Source: Flammulina velutipes
Taxonomy: Eukaryota; Basidiomycota; Agaricomycetes; Agaricales; Physalacriaceae
Direction: 5' to 3'
Length of the DNA: 64,000 nucleotides
NCBI GenBank assembly: GCA_011800155.1
Contig: CM022373.1
Span: 1,922,001 to 1,986,000, forward strand
The notes under the pieces were generated by a model, which saw only the letters and a list, made by a program, of their open reading frames with translations, did not search any database and had not been told where the DNA came from. The translations under genes were made by a program, and so were the position numbers. Shown in pieces: positions 20,889-31,145 of the stretch. Every line of letters starts with the position of its first letter. The stretch's first letter is position 1.

Positions 20889-21324
20889 TTTGCTGCCCCA
20901 ATGTTATATTACGCGTCGCAAGAACGACTGCCGCGTCCAGCGCGACGCCGGTAGGACGTGAAATGGCAAGAAGGACCACGGAACTAAACTGGTTGAGTGT
21001 GAAGAGCAAAGGGTAATTCAGAGGCTGTGCTACAATGTGCTTGTGCTTGGTCGTAGCCTCTGGACCCACAAACTTACACAGCAAGTCACTTACCCCCGCG
21101 ACTCTACAGGCAATCTAAGAATGCTTGAAAGGTTACTCAGAAATGTGCATCTGTTGAGGCTCAGAGACTCGTGCCGCGCCTCCGGTGTACGGCTACCTTG
21201 ATCTCGGACAACTTGATCAGTTACTTGTTCGACGAATCGACGTGCTTCATTTGCACGACAATAACGTGAATCTCAACGTATCAAGCTGCAATGCGCTTTC
21301 TGACATTTTAATCTGTCATATAGG
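20889..21324. other. Bidirectional promoter region of coiled-coil gene and F-box-like gene
   Basis: About 435 bases between divergent start codons. A 69-codon open stretch at 20880-21084 (minus) does not splice in phase with the coiled-coil gene and is more likely 5' leader. Confidence 0.5.
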
Positions 21325-22875
21325 ATGACTGCTATCCTCGTCATCCCCGATGCTCAGAAATCCCGGCTTCAAGCTCTACGAAATACCAATGACTGCCCGG
21401 ATGACCAAGAGATACAAGGACTCAACGACCTGGCAGCTACTCTGCGACAAGCCTCGGCTGTGTTGGCTTCCAGGATCGCCGTCTTGCAGGCGGAATTGGC
21501 AGGGATCGTCGAGGAGAAAGCTCGCACAGATGCACTCTTGAACGACATAGCTGCCGTGCTCCATCCATCACGACGTTTACCCCAGGAAATATTGTCCAAC
21601 ATCTTCAGTATTGCTTTAAACTCGTTTCCAATTCCAATGGCGTCGAATTTTAATACCCTTTCCATGGTTGATTCCCTCCATCGCTCTTACCCCGCCTGGG
21701 TGCTATCCAAAGTCTCATCCCGCTGGAGGCGGGCCGCCTTGGGAAATTCCAGCATATGGTCTAGACTTATCCTATCATTCGACTCCTCACACTGGGAAGA
21801 CAACGCATTGAACATTTCCTTCCTCTTAATGTCCTTTCTCTCCCGATCCGGAAATCAGCCAATAATTCTACATCTCGGCTCTATGGAACCCGATGCTTTG
21901 TATAACCATCCGGCGCTCCCTATTCTTCTCATGTCATGCCATCGATGGCAGCATGCTTTCATCTGCATCCATTGGAGCGACTACGCAGTGTTGGAATCTG
22001 CACCCAGTCCTTTTACCCATTTGGAATTCCTATATCTCCTCTTTCGACAGAGCCCTCCCCTCGATTGGACTTGTGAAGCCTTCAAAGACTCTCAAACACC
22101 AAAGCTCCGTAACATATCCAGCAATCTCCCAGGAGCACTATTGTCCCAGACCATGCCTTGGAGTCAAATACACGAATACCTCCATGGTGGTACTGCAACG
22201 CCGGAAGATCATTCAGCTAATCTACGACTGCTCGGAAAGCTGACATCAGTACGGAAGTTGGTGCTCAATACATACGCTCAAACTCCTACGCCCTCACCAT
22301 TTACCAAAACGGTCTTGCCGGAGCTGTTGGATATCTGCCTGTTTGGTCCAGCCACCGGGATACAGGATATCTGTGGACGTCTCAGTGCTCCGAAGCTTTC
22401 ACGCTTCCGTCTACGGTCTGATGCTCCTCTGGACGAGGTTTTGACGCCTGATTTAGAGGTGATTGGCGGGACGGCTTGCAAACATGTTGTGTTGTGTATG
22501 CAGCGGGGTGACGAAGAAGAGGTAAGGGCTCTTAGGTGGCTTTTTGGTGTCATTGCAGGTATACACTATCTGCAAATCAGGATGGGGGCGGAAGAAGAAG
22601 GAACCAATATTGGGGGTATTTGCGAGGCTTTGACCGCGCGCGGACAGCAGACGATAGGGAAAGAACTGAAGGGTGTCACCGTAACCAGCCCCAACGGTTT
22701 CGGAGTGGACGAACGATTAATCTCCATGATTTTATCGCGCAGGTCGGGAGAAAATGAAGTGAAGGTTCTACAGCGGGTTAGGATGCTGGGAGTTATAGAT
22801 TGTCCAGAAGATGTTACAACAAGTCTTGCACAACTAAGGAGCACAGGCTTCGAGGCTAACGTAACTTCCATATGA
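21325..22875 (+). CDS. F-box-like protein, paralogue 1 (intact)
   Basis: Likely a substrate adaptor of an SCF ubiquitin ligase (family knowledge; substrate unknown). A single exon of 516 residues. Residues 1-80 are helical and heptad-rich (RQASAVLASRIAVLQAELAG). The F-box-like block follows at about 85-150: LHPSRRLPQEILSNIFSIAL, then PAWVLSKVSSRWRRAALGNS. Residues 150-516 are Leu-rich and irregular, ending with a repeated hydrophobic pattern typical of degenerate leucine-rich repeats. It shares the full layout with the gene at 36816-38369 and both ends with the shortened gene at 35648-36514. No introns are needed. Confidence 0.8.
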   Translation: MTAILVIPDAQKSRLQALRNTNDCPDDQEIQGLNDLAATLRQASAVLASRIAVLQAELAGIVEEKARTDALLNDIAAVLHPSRRLPQEILSNIFSIALNSFPIPMASNFNTLSMVDSLHRSYPAWVLSKVSSRWRRAALGNSSIWSRLILSFDSSHWEDNALNISFLLMSFLSRSGNQPIILHLGSMEPDALYNHPALPILLMSCHRWQHAFICIHWSDYAVLESAPSPFTHLEFLYLLFRQSPPLDWTCEAFKDSQTPKLRNISSNLPGALLSQTMPWSQIHEYLHGGTATPEDHSANLRLLGKLTSVRKLVLNTYAQTPTPSPFTKTVLPELLDICLFGPATGIQDICGRLSAPKLSRFRLRSDAPLDEVLTPDLEVIGGTACKHVVLCMQRGDEEEVRALRWLFGVIAGIHYLQIRMGAEEEGTNIGGICEALTARGQQTIGKELKGVTVTSPNGFGVDERLISMILSRRSGENEVKVLQRVRMLGVIDCPEDVTTSLAQLRSTGFEANVTSI

Positions 22876-23395
22876 ATAATTTACCAGTTCCATGCGTGAA
22901 TTACCACAGCGAAATTTACTTGAAACCCAGTGCACAAAGAAAGTGCCAAAAATTGGGTATCCTGGTAGCTTACATGGTGCCATTTCACGAATGACTTTCT
23001 GAGTTTCCTCAAGTCTTGTCATATGAATACAATTAGTGTGAGCTTCTATAGCACGAACGTTCCTGTATCTCTCCCACGATCCATGATTACGAGTTGAGCG
23101 CTTTAGAGCTATAGGGTGTCCTGGTAGAGTGCCATAAGCTCTTATAGTGGTACATAGATGGGTAGTGACAGCGAGTAGTATTACTATCTACGACGTACTT
23201 AAACTTAAAGCACTGAAGCATGACGCGCGCACCGGGTATCCGGTCCACGTTCGTGTGGTGGACCAATGAACGGGCCGGAGTTGATGCAATAATGACGAAG
23301 TGGCTATGCTGCTAAATTTTGTTGCTTGACCAACGACCACGATCTACAATTTGTATATGCCCTTAGCATAAAGCTGGCGCCGTCTTTCGTTCTCG
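22876..23395. other. Promoter region of PRPP synthetase
   Basis: About 520 bases without a supported gene or repeat. Confidence 0.5.
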
Positions 23396-24593
23396 ATGTA
23401 CCACAACAACTCTATACGGATCCTTACTGGTAAGTGTTCTATCTCTTCTCTATCGCTATGCTCATCGCTTCGTAGGGAACAGCCACCCAGAGCTCGCCCA
23501 GACCGTGGCCGAGCGGTGAGCGCACCCAGCGAGCCAGGACCGATGATTATTTATCCCTCATTACCACAGGCTTAACGTCCCACTCGTTCCCTGCACCGTT
23601 AAAAAGTTCTCCAACGGGGAGATCAATGTCAAGATCTCCGAGTCGGTGCGCGACGAAGACGTGTTCATCATCCAGTCGGGATGCGACGACGTGAACGACA
23701 ATCTAATGGAACTTCTCATCCTCATCTCTGCCTGTAAGACTGCCTCTGCGCGCCGCATAACGGCCGTCATTCCGTGCTTCCCCTATGCACGCATGGACAA
23801 GAAGGACAAGAGTCGTGCGCCCATCACCGCCAAGCTCGTCGCCAACATGCTCGTCGTCGCCGGCTGCGACCATGTCATCACCATGGACCTTCACGCCAGC
23901 CAGATCCAAGGTTTCTTCGACATCCCCGTAGACAATCTCTGGTCTGAGCCCCTCATGATTTCTTACATCAAGAGTCAAATTGCAGGATGGCAAAACGGCA
24001 TCATCGTCAGCCCAGACGCAGGAGGTGCGAAGAGGTAAGAGCAGTAATCCCCGTTCATTTACATGACTGCTGAAATGCCGTCAGAGTAACCGCCATTGCC
24101 GATAAACTCGGCGTCGAATTCGCTTTGATTCATCGGAAACGCGACAGGAAGACAGAGAACGCCCCGGAATTTATGGAAATCCTGGTTGGCGATGTAAAAG
24201 GCAAGGTCGCCATTCTCGTCGACGACATGATCGACACCGGCCACACCCTCACGCTTGCTGCTAACACGCTCAAGGAGAAAGGTGCCAAGTCCGTTCATGC
24301 CCTCATCTCCCACGGTATGAAGTTTCCGCTCTCCCAGAGAAGCCGACGGCTAAATATCGCCCTCAGGCTTGTTATCAGAGCTGAATCTCTCACTCATCGA
24401 GCAGCTTCCGATAGAGCAGCTTGTGGTAACTAATACCATCCCGCAGCACCAACACCAGAGCTTGTGCCCCAAACTAGTGACGATTGATATCAGCGCGACA
24501 ATCGCTGAAAGCATTCGTCGAACGCACAACGGAGAGAGTATCAGCTTGCTGTTTGGAGAGTGGGCTGAGAACAGCTCGGTTGCGGTGCTTTGA
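23396..24593 (+). CDS. Ribose-phosphate pyrophosphokinase (PRPP synthetase)
   Basis: Transfers pyrophosphate from ATP to ribose 5-phosphate to make PRPP for nucleotide, histidine and tryptophan synthesis. Five exons (23396..23429, 23476..23515, 23570..24034, 24085..24314, 24367..24593) join in phase to 331 residues, close to the usual length near 320. Blocks seen: [40 protein letters not shown], the ATP-loop region [16 protein letters not shown], the family signature [33 protein letters not shown], and the PRPP-binding loop [11 protein letters not shown]. The C-terminus ends in the usual [13 protein letters not shown] form ([12 protein letters not shown]). The start follows the first in-frame ATG and fits the family N-terminus. 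It converges with the RhoGAP gene. Confidence 0.95.
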
Positions 24594-25069
24594 ACGATGT
24601 AATCAGAATTGTAATTTGCTAGAAGAATCTGTCCGCCTATCCGCACATATCGCATAAGAACCTTTTAGATAGCAATCAATTATCAAAAGTATTGTATAGT
24701 GTTTATGTATTTCATTCTTTGAATCTGTTTCTGGGGTGTGTTGTCTATGCGCCACATTTTTGACCATTTAATCATAGATCAGTTAGTAACACCTACCACC
24801 GAATGGCGGAAATCAGCAACTGCAATTTGTGGCCAACATCCAAGTACATTTTTAATCTGTAAATAATTCATGCCACAACGTCCAGTTCAAAATGAACAGA
24901 GACGTGAAATCTCCTATGATTGTGGGGTGGGTATCGTAAGTACTGCGAGATAATCGTCCTTGTCGTATCAATAGATGGAGGGAAGAAAGGACCGGCAAAT
25001 GGTTAACTCAAGAGGGACAATAGTAAACTACATGTAGAAGCAAGCGAGGGTGCGCAAGAGAGGGGTGTG
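24594..25069. other. Convergent 3' intergenic region
   Basis: About 475 bases between tail-to-tail genes; AT-rich, no supported gene. Confidence 0.5.
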
Positions 25070-28000
25070 TTACCGCTGGCGTACGGGATAGCCAGCGGGG
25101 ACGAGCGACGGTTGTTGATCCGCACTTGGGCGCGCCTGCACATACGACGACGGCCTCGAGCCAGTCCCCGATGAGTTCTGAATCATGGTAGGCCGCGGCG
25201 TCACAGGCCACTCCTCAGTCGGTGCTTGATTCCTCGGCGAATTCTGCATCATGTGAGGAGGAGGCGAAGAGCCCATTGGATGCGCAACGCCAGGTTGAGG
25301 TCGAGAGCCATTCTGGTTCTGAGGCATCGAAAGACCAATTTGTGGTCGTTCCACTGTGGGCGAGTTTAGCGGAGGGAAACGGGGAGTGCTGCCGTTAGGC
25401 CCACTGTAAAAGTTTCCTGGTGCACGGCCATTCGTCGCCTTGACCCGTTGGTACGTGTCACATCGCTTCATGAATTCTTTCCCAGGTAGCTCCATCGAGT
25501 TCGCGAAGTAGTCCTGATCATGGAGGATGGGTAGGAATTCCGCCGGGACCATGAAGAATTCGTCCTGGTTCTCTAAGAGCGCCGTCACGACTCGGATGGC
25601 GCCAAAACTCTCGTCTCGTACTGCGTCTCGCCCACGGGAGTACAGGATACTAGGACATATCACTGTGGCGAGATTACCAAGATCCATCTTGCTTCCAGTT
25701 TCGGCGTCCATATGTGCAAACGAGGCGACCCATTTGAGGAACACGAAGATGACCTCCATGGTATCTCGATGGCTTTTGGGCATGATCACGGACAACATAT
25801 GCAGTAATCGCTTTCGATCCACTTCGTTCGGTAAGGCTGAGGGACGCAAGATTAGCATGCGTCGACGATTTCGGTCATACTCTACTCACATTGAGAGGCG
25901 ACCAATAAGCGATGCAATTTAAACGTCATGAGAGGGTCGGGAAGGTCACGCAGGAACTTCTTCAACAACGCGGCAAGCTGCACCGGATTGTCCGTCGTAA
26001 GATCAACTGAGGACGGATCTTTGTCGATAGACTCCGTTAGCTCCTTCAACCGTCGAATGTTGCCATTCTTGCGGAAGATGCCCTCGACCGACATATCTAA
26101 TGGACGCCACTGTCAATACATGACCGTGACAGCGCAAAAAATAACGTACCCATCTGCCGCATGGCCGATATAACGTCGTCTATGAAACTGGGAACACGCA
26201 GCGTGGCTCTGGAAGCGCCTAGCACAGAGTCTGACCCTTCTCCTTGCACAAGAAGTTCCAAAGGGACACCAAAAACGCCTGGCACGTTACCGTGAGTCAT
26301 AGCCCACAAACAGCAAGTCCCGCACACGTACCTTTCTTTTTCACAGGTTTCTTCTCTCCCTTGAACAACTTGTTCCAAAACCCGGGTCTCTTTGTCTCCA
26401 CCATCTCTAACAACTCATCCAAGTCGATCTGATCTTTGAGAGGGGATCGTATCAGCGCTAGGACCGCACTATGTTTGACGATAGCCATCTCAAGCGCACT
26501 GAGCTCTGCAACATATGGACTGGAGTTTTGCCTGGGTAATGACCGTTGTTGCTCCCTCGCCTGGGCGGCCTCCACTATCTGCGGAATATCTGCCAGAGTG
26601 ATGCCATCATCTCGAGTAGGTATGTGCATCTGCATGGTCTGCTGCTCATCACCCAGCGCCGGAGAGCTCGGCGCACTCTCGTCGACAATCATCACCTCTG
26701 TATTATTTCTCGCGAACGCTGGCCGCAGAACCTGGCTATCACCCATAGGAGCCCCATTCGAAGACGAGGCGGAGGGTGGAGCTTGCTGGTAGCCTTGAGG
26801 TGGTGACCTGCCCTGCGATGGATGGATGGCCTGGGCGTGATAAGGACCTTGTACATGAACATGCGACGTCGTCGGATGCGAATGTATACCCTCGCCTTGC
26901 TGTTTCTGTGAATTGACTAGTTCGGAGGGATGTACGCTCCTTCCGGCAGGACTTTCCACTATTGTCGATCGTTTGGGTAGGCGTGCAGTCGCGGAGAGTT
27001 TTCGGTCCAGATGGACAGACTTCATTCGCATAATGTCAGCAGAGTTTCGGTAAGGATCGTCACCGGCTCTTTGAGCAGCGGAAGTACTTGATGCTGATGA
27101 GGTTTCTGGAGGGGCTGAGTTAAATGAATGGGTGGTATATATAAGACATCACTCACCGGTGAGTGCCACAACTCCCTGTCGCTTCAAAAGTAGGAAAAGC
27201 CGTCTCAACGCCACGTTGAGTAGAAATGCGTATTGCTCCAGTCTTTGAACAGCCTGGAATCCCCCTCGACATCCCGCATGGGCATGCTCCGTACACAAGA
27301 TAACCGTAGGAACTTCTCCAAACGAAGCAGTGTCCTTCCTTGACTCTACCTCGTACGTGAACAGGCTGACGTTGGCGGGAGGTCGTCGAGCAGTGGAAAG
27401 TTTGGGTAGCCCTTCCCTTCCTTCCCCGGATTTATCTTCAGGTGGATTCGTCCTCTCCTTGGGAACCGCTACAGCCGCAGCTTTACCGCACTGCACACAC
27501 TGCACACATTGTGAGTGCCATCGTTGGTACGTCCCTAGACGAACGCAGTCCTCCTCCACTGTTTGGTTGCACTTCACGCATAGATCCGACGGCGGATGAC
27601 TTGAGCTTATCGATCCGAGCCCGTTAGAGGATCCTCCACCCCCGGAGAATGGCGAGTCACCAGCGTTCTCGGGCGCTAGACTCCTGAAGCCGTACGTTAC
27701 ACCTTGCGTTCCCGCATTAGCAGCGCCGCTCGCAACCGAAAGCGCCTCTCCATTTTGTCCCTTTATGACCCTTTTGGCACCGGGATTGCCACCTTGTACA
27801 GCGAGTAGATGCAGCTTGTCCAAGAACGAAGCCATCGCCTCGGGAACACTCCCCTCTCGCTCCAATTTCAATGCCCCCGTCAGTGCGATTCGGATCAGGA
27901 TCTTGAGGTAGTGGGCGAGGCCAGTCACCAATGCTAACAGCTCCTGCGTCATGCCCATCCGTCGAGACCCAGTCTCCTGCGTATGCGACAGCAGCGTGAA

Positions 28001-29683
28001 TAACTCCACGGTCTTCCGGCAGAGCATTCGTGCTTCCCGCACATGGGACATACCTGTCAGCTAATTAGTCGCATGACAACGCTGCGCAAGGACTAAGGGC
28101 CGTACCTTTCATGTTCAGTCGTGAAAACTGATATTCCAGGTCGTCAATGGTGGCGAAGAGGACTTCAACATGAAGGATGAACTTTTCCGCCATGCGGATG
28201 GCATCCAAGTATTGTCCGTTACTGACTTGCCGTAACATGTCTGATATGCATGCGGCACTGGACTCTTCAAATGCCGACAGAACACTGTAGATAGTGTTAG
28301 ACACGTAAGGCGCTGAGTGAAAATTTTGCGACGTACGTCCATATTCGATACACCTGTTGTTCCATTTTTATTTGCTTGTCTTTCAAGGACGTCGGGTTCT
28401 CCCGTTGCTCTTCCTCCAAGTATCCATTCTCTCCTTCGAGCGATATGACGCTGTTTGGCCGTCGTGACACCACTTTGACGTTCCAGAACTAGAGAATGTT
28501 AATATAGTGGACGATGCACGATATTGACGGCGCACCTTATTTATCATGTAACACTCTGGATGCCAGCACTCGTCACGCATGTTGCGGTTTATCTCGACGA
28601 ATTGTTTCAAGATGGCGCTGCTGCAGCCCGCACATTTTGTGGCGAAACGGGTTGAGTAGTGGAAGTGGCAGTATACGTCGCCGTCGTGTTCATAGTATGA
28701 GTCTTGGGGACCAAAGAGCGTCGGGCAGAGGGAACAAGTAAAGTGCTCTACGTGGAACTTCTTGTCTGCAAGAAAGCGATGAGAAGACGGATCGGTGTAG
28801 AAAGTGGAGCACGCACTGCATGCTGTAATATAGCTTCCTCTTAATGCCATCCCACACTTTGCACATATGAGGTTGAGCCGTCGGAAGTAGTCTCGTTCGC
28901 AGAGAGGCTGCTGGCGTCCATCGGTTCCGTCGATAGGAAAGAATTTGGAGGCGACGACGTCCCCGCAATCCTAATGAGTGTACATGAGTGCTGGGCTAGG
29001 TAAGGAATAGCGTAGACGTACCATGCATTTGAAGCAGTTTAGATGGAACACGGTGTTGAGCGCCCGTACAAAGGGCCCTTGCATGACCTTGCCGCAGGCT
29101 GAGCATGTTCTATGGGAAGTGTAAGTAATTGAGTAGAGAAATAGGTGTGTGCGTACGAGGAGACAGTGACCAGTGCTGAAGATGTTGTGGATGCACTGGA
29201 TGAGGGAGGAGCGAGTCTTTCGGAACTGGAGGATCCTGAGCGCGCCGAGGAAAAGGATGTTGCACTGAGGCGTTTGGGATTGACTTGGGGGTCGTCGGAA
29301 TGGCCAGACGACGACGGTGGATGTGACCTTGATCCGGTAGGGGTGGAGGGACGGCTGGGGCGTAGAAATGGAGGAGACGGTCGGTAATTGTTGTAGGAAT
29401 GGTTCATATCTTCACTGCGAGCCGTTGGACTGTATTCCTTGGGTTGTGCATTGCGATCACCCTCGGATGCGCCGACAGTCGACGATCTAATAGGCATTTG
29501 GGGTCGGTCTGGTATTCGAGCAGCACTCGTCGGAGGCGCAGAATATGGGCTTGACGTCGAGTTTATTGTCGGTGAAGACCCTTGGCTGCTGTGCGCATCG
29601 ACATTTATCCCTAGAGGCTGTCCACGAGACTGGCTGTTTGACCATGGCGACGGTGCCCGTCCGAGGTCGTGGTCCTTATTCAT
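25070..29683 (-). CDS. LIM-domain Rho GTPase-activating protein (Lrg1/Rga type)
   Basis: Turns off Rho GTPases at sites of polar growth and cell-wall synthesis (family role). Domain order: Ser/Pro-rich N-tail from MNKDHDLGRAPSPW; LIM1 (CSACGKVMQGPFVRALNTVF, CFKCMDC); LIM2 (CSACSTFYTD..HFTCSLC); LIM3 (CAGCSSAILKQFVEINRNMR); a helical linker; a LIM-like block CVKCNQTVEEDCVRLGTYQR with CVQCVQCGKAA; and a disordered region. The RhoGAP domain is near the C-terminus, with the arginine finger in GIFRKNGNIRRLKEL and the core AALLKKFLRDLPDPLMTF, then LGNLATVICPSILYSRG. About ten exons. The start ATG 29683 is the first in the frame that leads into LIM1. An Asn/Pro/Ser-rich tail ends in GYPVRQR. Confidence 0.9.
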
Positions 29684-30548
29684 AGCGATGCGAAGAGAAT
29701 GTTTGTGTCGCCAGCGTTGGCGACGACGACGGGAGAGGTGCGCAGGATGTGGCCGACAGTGAGCTCGTCGTGGAGCAGTATAGAGTATTGACTCTACAGG
29801 GGATGAGGTCCCACAAGTCACGGTCACATCTGTGATGCGGCGTCACCAGTGGACTTGAAAGTTATTTTCAGGTCAATATGCAGCTGTTTCTCCATGGTGT
29901 TTTATGTCGGAAGGGAATCAGGAGGGCTATCCGAGAAGTAACAGAGAATGCGCCACACATGTAGATGCGGAACGCGACGGTCTTCTCACATCGTAACAAC
30001 GGCAGAAAAGAGGATGGAAGAAAGTATATTCCGGTCGCTACATACTGTAATACTACGAAATACGCGGAAAGACTGTCGGGTCTCTGGTAAGGAACTAATT
30101 TCTCAAATCGAGTTTCGTCGATATCCTGAGGATAAGAAACGCTCCAGCTAGAGACACTTTCCATCTTCGACAAGCGGTAGACTCCTGCGAGAAAGCAAAA
30201 TAATCGCAAGGGGACAATAAGCCAGTCGGAATGAGTGAAGAAAAATTTTGCCGTTGGTGATGCTTATATACTCCAGGGCTGTTTGCAATTGTTATGCATT
30301 GGCTTTACATTTGCCGGCAGATTCCCGGATGTGGCGCAGTACTGAGGGGCAGTGGATGAGATCTCAGAGGTCAAAACATTACACAGGTCGCATCGATGGC
30401 TACGCTATTTGAAGAAAAGTAGATTTGCGCGGACAGGTGCCTCAAATGGGAATTTGGGTTGTATCCAGACATGAATTCGTGGAAGCGTTACAATAATAAC
30501 ATTACGATGTGGTGCAAGTCCGTGAGCGAGTGGTAGCAGGAAAGGTAT
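29684..30548. other. Promoter of the RhoGAP gene and 3' region of V-ATPase G
   Basis: About 865 bases. Open frames here have no recognisable content or codon-like composition; no gene supported. Confidence 0.5.
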
Positions 30549-31055
30549 CTATGCCTTCTTCAGGTTGCGATGTAGTTCTGGCGTAACGAGGACCACTCTG
30601 TCCAGCAGCTTCTTCACGACTTGGTCTTTGTTAGAGTTGTACGAATCCGTGATGGCCTGCAGTTTGCCTTCAGTTTCCTTGTCGATGGCTGCTTCAGCTG
30701 AAGAGGTGGTGCCGGCGTGCTGGAAAGGTCATCTAGTGATTAGGAGCGCGCGGACAGGCGATGGACGTACCGACGATTCGAAGGCTTTGAATTCGTCCTC
30801 CTTGGCCTTCTTGTAGGCTTCGATCTCCTTGGAGGCCTCTGAGCGTGCGTCCTTAAGTTTCTGAACGCGGTCTGGACAGCGGTCAAGTATGCTATGGACT
30901 GTAATGATGGTGACAACGTACATTGACGGGCCTGCTGCACAATCTTTGCAGCCTCCTTCTCGGCTTCGAGCAGTGTTTGAATTCCTTGCGATTGTTGAGC
31001 CGCCTAGAGAGAACGATGAGCTCGCTATTGCAAAGGACGCTATAGCACATACCAT
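30549..31055 (-). CDS. VMA10: V-type proton ATPase subunit G
   Basis: Part of the peripheral stalk that joins the V1 motor to the Vo ring in acidifying vacuoles. Splicing gives AAQQSQGIQTLLEAEKEAAK, IVQQARQYRVQKLKDARSEA, SKEIEAYKKAKEDEFKAFES, a short Ala/Thr linker, and a C-terminal helix ending VTPELHRNLKKA at the stop 30551-30549. The full length of about 115 residues matches the family. Exon 1 of the coding region is the ATG alone (31055-31053), followed directly by GTATGTG; exon 2 runs 31003-30922. The start lies 90 bp from the divergent symplekin start. Confidence 0.93.
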
Positions 31056-31145
31056 TTCGGAGCAGAGAGCGAGTGTCACGCTGTGTGACTTGAAAGCCCT
31101 GTCTTTGAACGTTGTTTGGGCTCGAGTGGAACGTCGACGACAACG
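31056..31145. promoter_or_regulatory. 90-bp bidirectional promoter of V-ATPase G and symplekin
   Basis: The two start codons are 90 bases apart on opposite strands. No TATA box is seen, as usual for housekeeping fungal promoters. Confidence 0.6.

Noticed and set aside
20833..21084. 69-codon open frame upstream of the coiled-coil gene as an extra N-terminal exon
   Set aside because: Its donor is in phase 0 while the next exon needs phase 2; the overlapping ATGGCCGA exon fits the phase and has a better start context.
29868..30209. 113-codon minus-strand frame upstream of the RhoGAP gene
   Set aside because: No recognisable motif and no good splice link; it lies where promoter and 5' leader are expected.
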